Both the position numbers and the translations under genes were made by a program. DNA of 64,000 bases from Azophilus sp964638775 (GTDB lineage: Bacteria; Pseudomonadota; Gammaproteobacteria; Pseudomonadales; Azotimanducaceae). The DNA lies in contig CAZWZH010000066.1 of assembly GCA_964638775.1 (NCBI GenBank), positions 1 through 64,000 on the forward strand. The letters run 5' to 3'. The notes beneath the pieces are model-generated. The model was not told the origin of the DNA, did not search any database, and saw only the letters and a program-made list of their open reading frames with translations. Below, piece by piece: positions 34,474 through 42,315 of the stretch; position 1 is the first letter of the stretch, and the number at the start of each line of letters is the position of its first letter.

Positions 34474-35157
34474 ATGGGTCTGGGCCTCCTTTTGGTGCCC
34501 GCCCTAGCGGGCTATCTCTTCCTAAGCTGGTTCAATGCCACTCGGTATTCCCTACCTCGCGAGACCGGGTACCACGTCGTGTTCCGGTCCGCCATCGCGG
34601 GCGTGTTTCTGTTCTTCGTCGCCCGCCTGTTTGTCCTGCTTGCGAATGCCCTAACTCCCGCAATCGGCTCATCCTGGAAGGCCATCGTCCCTCTCGACTA
34701 CTCCGGGACCGCCGCCATCACGCTAATCCTCGCGGCGGCCCTTCCACAGATCATCAACCGCCTGCCTCGGTTCGACCAGTTTCGGGCCCAGCGCGAAGCT
34801 GCCATGACAGCTGGCGACCAGATCAGCCTGATCATCGACCAAGCCATCCTCCAGAGCCGTTTCGTCGAGATCTCTCTAACCAGCGGCAAGTCCTACGTCG
34901 GCTCGCCGATCCAAGGCACTTTTGGACACCGCGACGACGGCGACGTCGCGATCATCCCCGTCGCGAGCGGCTACAGACACAACGAAACCCAAGCCCTCGT
35001 CATGACCACGAACTACGCGCCTACCATCGACGGTCTGACGGGTCACGAGTTGGAGAACCTAAAGGTTGCCTTCCCGATGCGCGAGGTAATCTCTGCTCGC
35101 CTGTTTGACCGAGCACTCTATGTGTCCTTCCTCAACACCCCATCCGGATCTCCTTAA
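34474..35157 (+). CDS. Membrane protein with N-terminal TM helices and soluble C-terminal domain
   Basis: A 227-residue protein. Three hydrophobic helices (GLGLLLVPALAGYLFLSW; AIAGVFLFFVARLFVLL; AAITLILAAALPQII) are followed by a cytosolic domain FVEISLTSGKSYVGSPI...IIPVASGYRHNETQALVMTTNY. That domain looks like a beta-rich, LSm-like module that I have seen in unannotated membrane proteins. Function unknown. It lies in an accessory stretch, convergent to a cyclase-like gene. Confidence 0.6.
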   Translation: MGLGLLLVPALAGYLFLSWFNATRYSLPRETGYHVVFRSAIAGVFLFFVARLFVLLANALTPAIGSSWKAIVPLDYSGTAAITLILAAALPQIINRLPRFDQFRAQREAAMTAGDQISLIIDQAILQSRFVEISLTSGKSYVGSPIQGTFGHRDDGDVAIIPVASGYRHNETQALVMTTNYAPTIDGLTGHELENLKVAFPMREVISARLFDRALYVSFLNTPSGSP

Positions 35158-35593
35158 GACAGTTGCCGCCGTACCGTGGAGTGAGCACCTCCAGAAAAGC
35201 CCTCGCATCAGGCCCCGCCTGAAATCCGTCGCCGACGAGGAGGGCAACCAGGTCCGATTCATCGACATGACTGGCGTTGACCTACGCAGGCTAGTTCACA
35301 AGGCGTATGAATTGTCCTGCCCCGTCGGCAACGGTCACCTGGATTACGAGCCCGGGTCGCTAGCCGAGAGTGAAGTCCAGCAGATACTCTCTGAACACGA
35401 TTCGACCGCGACACTCTCCATGGACTACGTCAAAGGGCGCCTCGTCAAATTCGTCCTGTTCGACGGCCGCGGACGCGAGAACATGCCGGGCGTGGAGTAC
35501 TACCTTCCCGAGCGTTGGGGCGGTGAAATCTGGATCGCTCACTCCGACCGACAACTGCGAGAACTCTTGGAGTACTGCCTGCCCGCGGTCTGA
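35120..35593 (+). CDS. Protein of unknown function
   Basis: A 157-residue protein from the ATG at 35120 (a TTG at 35105 extends it by five residues). It overlaps the membrane protein gene by 38 nt. LKSVADEEGNQVRFIDMTGVDLRRLVHKAYELS and VKGRLVKFVLFDGRG are soluble mixed alpha/beta sequence, and GGEIWIAHSDRQLRELLEYC closes it. No family recognised. Likely co-expressed with the two preceding genes. Confidence 0.5.
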   Translation: MCPSSTPHPDLLKTVAAVPWSEHLQKSPRIRPRLKSVADEEGNQVRFIDMTGVDLRRLVHKAYELSCPVGNGHLDYEPGSLAESEVQQILSEHDSTATLSMDYVKGRLVKFVLFDGRGRENMPGVEYYLPERWGGEIWIAHSDRQLRELLEYCLPAV

Positions 35594-35623
35594 CAACTCC
35601 CGAGCAAATGGGCGTGTCTCCCC

Positions 35624-35959
35624 TCACCAAGCGGCCCGAACAGCTTCCTCCATCTCCTTCGTGAACACCTTGTACGTGTCTTCCATGATCTCGTCATCCG
35701 CGCCGGTATGACGCAGCCCAAGCAGCTCGAGTTTTCGGATCACCTGATACACCGCGCAGGCTTCGCCTACGCCCTTCAGGCTGTCCGCATCGACATCCTT
35801 CTTCACGAAACGGAACCAGTGGTCGAACCGCGTACCAGGGCTGTCGGGGATGGGACACGCGAAAACCGCCTTGCGCAGTTCGGTGTCCCCGACCATTTCG
35901 GCGTCTTTCGGTGATCCTTGGACGGCCTCTTCGAACAGATTCGCTCCGACGACGACCAC
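35624..35959 (-). CDS. C-terminal half of a class III cyclase-like protein, out of frame with the N-terminal half
   Basis: A 111-residue frame starting at a possible GTG (VVVVGANLFEEAVQG). Reading a few codons further upstream in this frame gives KYALPSVVVVGANLF, a natural continuation of the preceding 300-residue product. It probably encodes the C-terminal half of the same protein, reached by a +1 frame change, or a separately started subunit. It contains FDHWFRFVKKDVDADS and a terminal helix VFTKEMEEAVRAAW. Confidence 0.5.
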   Translation of the reverse strand: MVVVGANLFEEAVQGSPKDAEMVGDTELRKAVFACPIPDSPGTRFDHWFRFVKKDVDADSLKGVGEACAVYQVIRKLELLGLRHTGADDEIMEDTYKVFTKEMEEAVRAAW

Positions 35960-35960
35960 G

Positions 35961-36863
35961 CTAGGCAGCGCATACTTCGTCCTCCTCCCAGACCTCGTAG
36001 AGGAGCCAGATCTCGTCGCCGATTCCTTTTACGACGAACGCGCGCTTCCAGTTCCAGCTAATCTCGCCGCCAGACTCGCGAAACAGAGACTCGTAGAACC
36101 GCCACTCTGCGTAGAGGAACTGCCGCTGGAAATCCGCATACCAGCGGTTCAGATCCTTGTCGTCCTGCGCACGTTGTCTCATGCGCGCTTTGACATCCGT
36201 GGACCCGCAGACGTCCATTGAGATTGAAATGACCCGCGTACGGCCGTCGCGTCCGGACTCTTCTTCGGTCGCCTCGTCACTAGGCAATCGCTTGCCCAAC
36301 TCATCTATGAACGCTCTTCGGCTGGCGTCGTGCTCCTCGTGGGCCATGAGATCCAACGCGTTCGTCAGCACTTGGCGGTCTTCGGCGGACGCGACTTCGA
36401 TCTCCGCGGCAATAGTCGGGATCGCCGCATCGCGGCGAATCCGGTCGTTGTTTGACGGGCCGTACAGCGACATCGCCTCGATCGCGATTCTCGAATACAC
36501 ACTCGTTCTTCGCGGTGCGCTGGCGATTTCGGCAACCGATGCGCCGAACGTCTCTTCGACGCGATCCAACGGGGCCTTTGGAAACAAGACGGCAAGCTCC
36601 GCCGCTTGCCTTGAGACTAGGTCCATCTCTAGCGAGTCCGCCGCCCTCTCAGCAGCCAAGAATCCCGACATGGACGACGCCGTGAGTATTCGTCCCTCCA
36701 TTTCTTCCAGCACGAAATCCAGTACGTCTAGGCCGTCGGCTTTGGCGGAGGCATTGGCCAAGGCTGAACGCATCGGCGAGCAGCTTCGCCTTGCGTCGAT
36801 TGAGCCGTCAAGCTGGCCAGTCAATATCTGGCCCGAGGAGGACCGTCGCGGCTTGTTGTTCAA
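35961..36863 (-). CDS. Class III nucleotide cyclase-like protein, N-terminal part
   Basis: A 300-residue product. Residues 1-200 form a helical domain of unknown type. Residues from about 210 match the cyclase homology fold: TRVISISMDVCGSTDVKARM (metal-binding Asp) and VVKGIGDEIWLLYEV (second metal Asp in GDE). The frame then stops (VCAA) while the C-terminal half continues in the next frame. An SD-like GGGAGGAGG lies just before the break. If joined the protein has about 410 residues. It could make a cyclic nucleotide signal. No definite effector gene is adjacent. Confidence 0.55.
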   Translation of the reverse strand: MNNKPRRSSSGQILTGQLDGSIDARRSCSPMRSALANASAKADGLDVLDFVLEEMEGRILTASSMSGFLAAERAADSLEMDLVSRQAAELAVLFPKAPLDRVEETFGASVAEIASAPRRTSVYSRIAIEAMSLYGPSNNDRIRRDAAIPTIAAEIEVASAEDRQVLTNALDLMAHEEHDASRRAFIDELGKRLPSDEATEEESGRDGRTRVISISMDVCGSTDVKARMRQRAQDDKDLNRWYADFQRQFLYAEWRFYESLFRESGGEISWNWKRAFVVKGIGDEIWLLYEVWEEDEVCAA

Positions 36864-37056
36864 GAGCCAGGATTGGTCCGGGGTACCTGAGTTAACGACA
36901 TTTTTTGTCGAGGTTAGGTGGGGACCATGGAGAGGCTAGAACTTCCTGCTAAGCCTGATGGGCGAGGAATGGAAATCACAAAGACCTCATCTCCGACTAC
37001 GCGATTGGAGATGAACGGACCGGAAGCTCAGTGAGTGGAAGGTCAAAGGCGTAGAA

Positions 37057-37090
37057 CGCGGGGGAGGGGGTATGTGTAACCTCCCCCGCG
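37057..37090. other. GC-rich hairpin
   Basis: cgcgggggagg (37057-37067) and cctcccccgcg (37080-37090) form a perfect 11-bp stem with a 12-nt loop. No T-run follows on either side, so a simple intrinsic terminator is uncertain. It stands next to the 114-bp inverted-repeat element. Confidence 0.5.
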
Positions 37091-37106
37091 CCGTTAATCG
37101 ACAACT

Positions 37107-37220
37107 AGGCGAGTGGCAGTTGATATTCTTGGGCGTATGACTTTAGCCGGGCACCACTTCAGGGTATCTGTTTTGTAAGCGGTTGATATAGGAGTGCTTA
37201 CCTGACGCTGCCACTCGCCT
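37107..37220. repeat. 114-bp element with perfect 13-bp terminal inverted repeats
   Basis: aggcgagtggcag (37107-37119) is matched by ctgccactcgcct (37208-37220). An inner hairpin gtaagc/gcttac lies at 37175-37201. A TATAAT box follows immediately (37224-37229). It may be a miniature inverted-repeat element or the gene of a structured RNA. No matching transposase is visible, and no target duplication was recognised. Confidence 0.45.
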
Positions 37221-37266
37221 GGCTATAATCCCGGCACTTAACCTTGAGCCTCCATTTTATCTAACC

Positions 37267-37422
37267 AGTCAATGGGTGCTCCCGGACGGATCGAAGTGGA
37301 TCCATGTCGGCGCCACTCAGGGCCGCGGGCGCTACGACAGGAACAACCGCTACGACAAGCCGAAAAAGGACGTCTAGCTGCGCCCCCTGCGCAAGGACTG
37401 GAAGCGCGTCCTCAACCGCTAG
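37267..37422 (+). pseudogene. Short coding remnant interrupted by an amber codon
   Basis: In one frame: QWVLPDGSKWIHVGATQGRG and RYDRNNRYDKPKKDV, then TAG at 37375-37377, then LRPLRKDWKRVLNR and a second TAG at 37420-37422. The sequence after the first stop continues the same basic, protein-like character. I do not recognise the family. Probably the 3' end of a decayed gene, less likely a short intact protein ending at the first stop. Confidence 0.35.
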
Positions 37423-37579
37423 AATCCACTAGAATCCGGCCCCGTCACGCGACCACGGAACGGTTACCACGGGAGTCACACCGTTCGCGTGATTTTACGC
37501 AACCGGGGACATGCCGGGATCGCCACCGCCGTCACCGGGGCAATCCACGGTGAGATTCGTGACAGATGAACAATCAGCG

Positions 37580-38002
37580 TCAGAGCACGGCGCTCTCGAG
37601 CGGTTGGATGAAATGGATGCCGGGCACGACCTTGCGGCTTAGCCTCCGGTCGTTGGTGATGAAGATGTCCACGCCAACTGCGGATGCGCAAGCGAGCTGG
37701 ATAGCATCCGGTGGCGCGATCGACCGGTCGCTGCGAATTCGAGCGAAGGCTGCCGCAGCGATGCGATCGAACGCCAATACGGTGGCCGCAGCGACAATCG
37801 CCTGTTCGTAACGACGAGCCAAGGTGTCGTTCCCTGCTTCAACGGGCCTTGCGAGAATCTCGCCCAGGGTCAGTGTTGAAGTGAGCAGTTCGTCGCTACG
37901 CTCGATCATTCGTCGGCGAAGCGAGACTACGGCGTCGGTGAGTTCGCCCTTGTCTTCGAGCAGATACACGAACAGGTTCGTGTCCCAGAAAACCCTGCTC
38001 AT
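37580..38002 (-). CDS. PIN-domain ribonuclease (VapC-like toxin)
   Basis: A 140-residue PIN protein from the ATG at 38002. The four acidic positions are present: FWDTN (residues near 5-9), TLGEIL, PPDAIQLA and ITNDRRL. Such proteins cleave RNA and act as toxins of type II modules. Its start overlaps the stop of the upstream gene (ATGA), the usual antitoxin-toxin arrangement. Confidence 0.85.
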   Translation of the reverse strand: MSRVFWDTNLFVYLLEDKGELTDAVVSLRRRMIERSDELLTSTLTLGEILARPVEAGNDTLARRYEQAIVAAATVLAFDRIAAAAFARIRSDRSIAPPDAIQLACASAVGVDIFITNDRRLSRKVVPGIHFIQPLESAVL

Positions 38003-38481
38003 TGCCAAGCGTCCCGCTGCCGCCGAACGTACGCATCGGCGTCTTCACCGGCCCAGATCTCCTTGCCGAGACCGCGTAGAGCCAGTACGGGATCTTCGCC
38101 CCGGCCGCGAGTTCCTGCGTATTGGTTGTGGTACCAGTCAATCAGGTCGCGGTATTCGGCCGGAACCGCGTCGCGTGCAGGGGTGTTCTTGGCGGCCGCT
38201 CGGCGCGGATGACAGGGGTCTCCGGGAACGTACAGACGTCGTCGGCCGGGCGATGTCTCGAAGAGCATGCGGTAGTTCCCCGGATTGGGCGTCTTGTTGG
38301 CGACGCAGTGTTGATAGACGTGGATCTTGACCCCAGGACGCAGCGGTTCGCCGGTTATGCCAACCGACTCGGCTTCGTCCAGAATCTCCTTGATGGAAAA
38401 ATCAGTTTGATCCGGGCGCCGTCGGTGAAGCGTCGCGGCGGCGAGCCAGACTTCGTCGGCCACTTTGATTGGTTGTACCAT
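37999..38481 (-). CDS. Putative antitoxin partner of the PIN protein, winged-helix-like
   Basis: A 160-residue protein. The N-terminal part VADEVWLAAATLHRRRP and FSIKEILDEAESVGI resembles a winged-helix DNA-binding region. A KIHVYQHCVANKTPNPGNYRMLF segment follows. It is longer than ordinary VapB antitoxins and belongs to another family. The ATGA overlap with the PIN gene argues for a pair. An AT-rich promoter-like stretch lies in front. Antitoxin function is inferred from position. Confidence 0.55.
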   Translation of the reverse strand: MVQPIKVADEVWLAAATLHRRRPDQTDFSIKEILDEAESVGITGEPLRPGVKIHVYQHCVANKTPNPGNYRMLFETSPGRRRLYVPGDPCHPRRAAAKNTPARDAVPAEYRDLIDWYHNQYAGTRGRGEDPVLALRGLGKEIWAGEDADAYVRRQRDAWQ

Positions 38482-38540
38482 GTTGTTTCTCTTAATATAA
38501 GAATTATTTGTACTACATACATAATTAAGAAAAATTATCT
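38482..38540 (-). promoter_or_regulatory. AT-rich promoter region of the PIN module
   Basis: The sequence before the antitoxin start (ttaatataagaattattt and tacataattaag) is far richer in A+T than the surroundings and offers several -10-like boxes. This is typical for a laterally acquired, autoregulated toxin module. Confidence 0.45.
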
Positions 38541-38674
38541 GAGTCGCCCGGTGAAGTCAATGCCGGTTTTCGGAAGCCGATTGCGGAAGCCGCGACGCGG
38601 GGAGGGCTTGACCAGCAGGGTCAATCCAAGGCCGCCGCGGCCGTCGCCGTAGCGGCCAGGCAGCATGCTGAAGG

Positions 38675-39082
38675 TCAGTCGGGGAGAACGACCGTCGCGC
38701 TGCCTTCGAGCGGGTTGGCGGTTCCGTCGCGCTCGAGCCAGACATCGCAGTCCACCAGGGTTTCTCCGGCTTCCTCGCGCACGGCGGTGACCCGGCCCCG
38801 GGCGGTGATGCGGTCGCCGTCGAGCACCACCAGGGGAAAGCGCATGATCAGGCGCCGCAGGCACCTTGGCCCCGCCCAGGCGTGCAGCATGTTGACCATG
38901 TAGCTCAGGCCCAGCGGGCCCTGGTTGATGGTGTGCCTGCCGAAGCCGATCTTCTCGCAGACGTCGGGGTCCCAGTGCACGGGGTTGGGGTCGCGCAGGA
39001 TGGCGGCCATGGTGCGCATCCGTTCGGGGCAGACGCTCGGCATCACCCAGGGGGGGATCTCGTCTCCGACACGGATATTCAT
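38675..39082 (-). CDS. MaoC-like (R)-hydratase, C-terminal-type subunit
   Basis: A 135-residue hot-dog-fold protein from the ATG at 39082. RVGDEIPPWVM, the hydratase-type DPNPVHWDPD and GRHTINQGPLGLSYMVNML correspond to the MaoC hydratase signature, with Asp31 and His36 as the expected catalytic pair. It probably hydrates or dehydrates an enoyl-CoA or related thioester together with the N-terminal-type partner encoded just upstream (ATGA overlap). The CoA-transferase and racemase genes of the window suggest branched acyl-CoA metabolism. Confidence 0.85.
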   Translation of the reverse strand: MNIRVGDEIPPWVMPSVCPERMRTMAAILRDPNPVHWDPDVCEKIGFGRHTINQGPLGLSYMVNMLHAWAGPRCLRRLIMRFPLVVLDGDRITARGRVTAVREEAGETLVDCDVWLERDGTANPLEGSATVVLPD

Positions 39083-39549
39083 GGCCGGCTCCTGTTGTAG
39101 TGCCAGGTGATGGTGGTGCGCGCCGCGTGCCCGCCGTTTGGGTCGTGCAGGTCGAAGCGGAACTGGATGCGGTCGAAGGTGCGCTCGCCCTCGGTGCGGC
39201 GGTCCGCCTCGGTGACTTCCGCACTCACGCGGTAAAGCAGCTCTTCCCGGAGCGGTTCGTAGATTTCCCAGTCGTAGCTCTCGATGCCGATGGAGAAATC
39301 GGATTCGGCCTGCCCCAGGGCGAACATCTCGCCGATGCTGGTGTTGGCGCCGAGTATCGGCATATGGAACAGGGCCACCGGGTGGGCGAGCCCGTCGGGC
39401 AGCGGTTGGGCTCCGGTGCACTCCGTCAGCAGGAAGTTCTCCCAGTGGGCGATGGTGTATTCGCCGCCGGGAAAGCGGTGGCCGACCAGGGCGCGAATTT
39501 CTTCGGGGTCGGGCGCACCCCGGGGTGAGGCGGCTTGGGTATCGGTCAT
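39079..39549 (-). CDS. MaoC-like dehydratase N-terminal-type partner (FAS1-like)
   Basis: A 156-residue protein from the ATG at 39549 (MTDTQAASPRGAPDPEEIRAL). It has the layout of the N-terminal half of two-domain hydratases: FPGGEYTIAHWENFLL, HPVALFHMPILGANTSIGEMF, and a strand-rich end FDRIQFRFDLHDPNGGHAARTTITW. It lacks the Asp/His catalytic pair and would form a heterodimer with the next gene product. Overlap by ATGA shows co-translation. Confidence 0.75.
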   Translation of the reverse strand: MTDTQAASPRGAPDPEEIRALVGHRFPGGEYTIAHWENFLLTECTGAQPLPDGLAHPVALFHMPILGANTSIGEMFALGQAESDFSIGIESYDWEIYEPLREELLYRVSAEVTEADRRTEGERTFDRIQFRFDLHDPNGGHAARTTITWHYNRSRP

Positions 39550-39749
39550 GGGCAATCCTGTTGTGATTGAAGGCTGCGTTGCCGGGCGCCACGGGATTGC
39601 AGGGCCACCGCTCACGGCGGTGAGTCCGGCGGGCGCTCACCGGTGGCGTTATTCAAACCGAGGGCCGACGGCGCAGTCAACGCCGAATGCCGTCCTCGAA
39701 CCGGTGCCCCAACTGGCGTATCGTGCCCCGTTTCGGCCGCTTGCCACAC

Positions 39750-40262
39750 ATGCAAACCACCCTGATCGTAGGCGGAGCCCGGTCGGGCAAGAGCCGCCGG
39801 GCGCTGCAACTCGCGCTGGAAACCGGCGGGCGGCGAACCTTCATCGCGACCGCGGAGGCAACTGACGCGGAGATGGCGGAACGGATCGGGCGTCACCGCG
39901 CCGAGCGTGGCGTTGCGTTCACGACGCGGGAAGAGCCGCTGGACCTCGTCAATGCACTCGAAGCCGAGGTATCGCGTGACGGGATCGTCGTCGTCGACTG
40001 CCTGACCCTCTGGCTGTCCAATCTGATGCACGACGGCCGCGATGTGGTTGCCCAGGCCGATGCGCTTGTCGCGCTTCTTTCGCACTCGCCCGGGCCGATC
40101 ATCCTGGTTTCCAATGAAGTCGGCACGGGCCTCGTGCCGGAGACGCGCCTCGGCCGGGAATTCCGCGATGCGCAGGGCGAACTGAACCGTGAGGTGGCTG
40201 CCGTCTGCGAGCGCGTTGAGTTCATGGTCGCGGGGCTGCCGCTGACGGTGAAGCCGGCCTGA
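39750..40262 (+). CDS. cobU: Bifunctional adenosylcobinamide kinase/guanylyltransferase
   Basis: A 170-residue enzyme from the ATG at 39750. It phosphorylates adenosylcobinamide and transfers GMP from GTP to give adenosylcobinamide-GDP. Walker A GGARSGKS (residues 8-15) is followed by RIGRHRAERG with the guanylylated His, VVDCLTLWLSNL (Walker B) and SNEVGTGLVPE. Full family length. Named cobU (CobP is the synonym). It is convergent with the btuD gene; the other cobalamin genes are on the opposite strand. Confidence 0.93.
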   Translation: MQTTLIVGGARSGKSRRALQLALETGGRRTFIATAEATDAEMAERIGRHRAERGVAFTTREEPLDLVNALEAEVSRDGIVVVDCLTLWLSNLMHDGRDVVAQADALVALLSHSPGPIILVSNEVGTGLVPETRLGREFRDAQGELNREVAAVCERVEFMVAGLPLTVKPA

Positions 40263-40332
40263 CGGGCCGGCACCGTTCAACGATCTCCTGTCGCGAGCGC
40301 CGCTTCTCGACATCCGGCAATGGAGCGACCCG

Positions 40333-41124
40333 TCACAGCGGCCCCTCGATTTCGATCCGGGTGCCCTCTACGCGCCCACGCACGCCGTAGATTTCCGCCA
40401 GCCGGGCTGGGGTAAGGGTCTCTGCGGGCGGTCCGTCGGCAACGATGCGACCGTCCTTCATCCAGATGAGACGGGTCGAGTAGCGCCTGGCCAGCGTTAC
40501 GTCGTGCAGCACCACCAGCGCGCCGCCGCCTGCGTCCACGAACGCCCGGATCAGGTCCATGACCCGGAACTGGTGGTACGGGTCCAGTTCCGCCACCGGT
40601 TCGTCGGCGATCAGGAGCGGCGCTTCCGCGGCGAAGGCGCGCGCGCAGTGCACGCGGGCGAGTTCCCCGCCCGATAGAGTCGCCGTCGACCGCCCCGCAA
40701 GTTCGACCAGGTCGCAGGCGGCCAGTGCCCGTTCGACGGCGTCCCGGTCGGCGCCACGCAGGCGCCCGAGAGCCGCACCGTGAGAGAAGCGCCCCAGCGC
40801 GACCACGTCGCGTACCGGGTTCGGCCAGGCCAGGGGACGGTTCTGGGGAAGGTATGCCAGGAGGCGGGCCCGCCTGCGGGGCAGCATTTCCGCCGTGTCC
40901 CTGCCATCGATTCGGGCCTGCCCGGCCGAACGCGCCGCCAGGCCGATTGCGCCCCGAAGCAGCGTTGTCTTGCCGGCCCCGTTCGGGCCGAGCAGGGCGA
41001 CCAGTTCGCCCGCCCGCAGGCTGAACGAGGCGTCTTCAACCAGCACCGTTCCGCCCGCTTCGAGCGTCAGGCCGGAAACCTGCAATCCGCTTTCGGTTTG
41101 CGAAAGATTCATGCGAGTTTCCAA
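40333..41124 (-). CDS. btuD: Cobalamin/corrinoid ABC transporter ATP-binding protein
   Basis: A 263-residue ATPase with Walker A GPNGAGKTTLL, Q-loop LPQNRPLA, signature LSGGELARVHCAR, Walker B LLIADEPVAELD and switch His VVLHDV. FecE/BtuD-type. It powers import through the BtuC permease. Last gene of the btuB-btuF-btuC-btuD set, separated from btuC by 186 bp that hold a large inverted repeat. Substrate assignment comes from the surrounding cobalamin genes and the riboswitch. Confidence 0.9.
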   Translation of the reverse strand: METRMNLSQTESGLQVSGLTLEAGGTVLVEDASFSLRAGELVALLGPNGAGKTTLLRGAIGLAARSAGQARIDGRDTAEMLPRRRARLLAYLPQNRPLAWPNPVRDVVALGRFSHGAALGRLRGADRDAVERALAACDLVELAGRSTATLSGGELARVHCARAFAAEAPLLIADEPVAELDPYHQFRVMDLIRAFVDAGGGALVVLHDVTLARRYSTRLIWMKDGRIVADGPPAETLTPARLAEIYGVRGRVEGTRIEIEGPL

Positions 41125-41188
41125 CCCGGTCGGCCGAGACGCTGTACGAGACGCTGTAGTGGAAGGAACAACACCGAATCTCGGGAAA

Positions 41189-41297
41189 GAGTTCGCATGC
41201 GGCGCTTCCCTTTCGGCGCGTTAAGCTCGTCCGAAAGCCTTTTGTCCTGCTGGACAATGTGGCCGTGCGCCGAAAGGGAAGCGCCGCATGCGAACTC
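41189..41297 (-). repeat. Perfect 31-bp inverted repeat between btuC and btuD
   Basis: Arms at 41189-41219 and 41267-41297 are exact reverse complements over 31 bp (core gttcgcatgcggcgcttccc), separated by 47 bp that contain a small gtcc/ggac hairpin. Transcribed within the operon it would fold into a very stable hairpin and could set the relative dose of the ATPase. No similar copy is seen elsewhere in the window. Confidence 0.9.
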
Positions 41298-41310
41298 GCT
41301 GCCGGTGGCG

Positions 41311-42315
41311 TCAGTCATGAACGGTGCGCCGCTGCATGGCGATCCAGATGAAGGCGGGCGCCCCGATCAGCGCCGCAACCACGCCGAGCTTGAGTTCGCT
41401 GACCGTGGGCACGAGCCGCACGCCGATATCCGCCAGCACCAGGATCAGCCCGGCCAGCAGCGCGGACGGCAGCAGCGAGCGCGCCGGGTCGTGGTGGACC
41501 AGGGGCCGGACGATATGCGGCGCGACAATGCCGACGAAGCCGATGATGCCGGCCAGGGCCACCGCGGCGCCGGTGGCGAACCCCGTGCCGAGCACCACCA
41601 GCAGGCGTTGCCGGGCGAGGTTCAGGCCGACCCCGCTGGCTGCTTCCTCGCCCAGCGTCAACGCGGAGAGGCCACGCCGGGCAGTGAACAGTATGACCAG
41701 CCCGACGATCAGGAAGGGCGCGGCGAAAGCCAGGTCAAGGAAGCTGCGATTGGCTACGGAACCCAGCATCCAGTTGACCATGTCCGCCAGCGAGAACGGG
41801 TTCGGGGAGAGATTCATCAGCAGGTTCATCGCCGCGCCGGCGAAGCTCGACAGGCCCACGCCGATCAGTATCAGCGTAACCGCGGAGGCGGTACGGAGCG
41901 CCGCGAGCGCGATCAGCCCCGTGCCGGCCAGAGCCCCGGCAATCGCCGCCGTCGGCATCGCCCAGGCGCTCAGCGCCGCGAACCCGTAGTAGAGCGCTCC
42001 GGTGGCCCCGAGGGAAGCCACTGCCGACACGCCGAGCACGCCGGGCTCGGCGAGCGGGTTGCGCAAGAGGCCCTGCAGCGCGGCGCCGCTCGCACCCAGG
42101 GCGGCGCCAACCGCGAAGGCGGTCAGTGCCCGCGGCAGCCGGATGTGCACCACAACCAGTTGATCCCCGGCCCCACCGCGCCCGAGCAGCGCGGCAAGCA
42201 CCCGTTCTGCATCCATCGGCGTCGAGCCGAGCAGGCAGGCGGCAAACAGCGCCGCCATCGAGGCCAGCGTCAGCCCGGCCAGTGCGGGAAATGCCGATGT
42301 GGGGCCGGCCCTCAC
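41311..42315 (-). CDS. btuC: Corrinoid ABC transporter permease
   Basis: A 334-residue FecCD/BtuC-type inner membrane permease with about nine to ten TM helices. Typical family blocks are RLPRALTAFAVGAALGASGAALQGLLRNPLAEP (given here in part as RLPRALTAF and LLRNPLAEP), GVSAVASLGA and the cytoplasmic GIIGFVGIVAPHIVR that contacts the ATPase. It starts within the btuF stop (ATGA) and works with BtuF and BtuD. Confidence 0.92.
   Translation of the reverse strand: MRAGPTSAFPALAGLTLASMAALFAACLLGSTPMDAERVLAALLGRGGAGDQLVVVHIRLPRALTAFAVGAALGASGAALQGLLRNPLAEPGVLGVSAVASLGATGALYYGFAALSAWAMPTAAIAGALAGTGLIALAALRTASAVTLILIGVGLSSFAGAAMNLLMNLSPNPFSLADMVNWMLGSVANRSFLDLAFAAPFLIVGLVILFTARRGLSALTLGEEAASGVGLNLARQRLLVVLGTGFATGAAVALAGIIGFVGIVAPHIVRPLVHHDPARSLLPSALLAGLILVLADIGVRLVPTVSELKLGVVAALIGAPAFIWIAMQRRTVHD

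Noticed and set aside
33351..36863. Complete Pycsar defence system
   Set aside because: The cyclase-like gene is frame-broken and no known effector domain can be identified.
37107..37220. Retron RNA
   Set aside because: Paired ends exist, but no reverse transcriptase gene is near; kept only as an inverted-repeat element.
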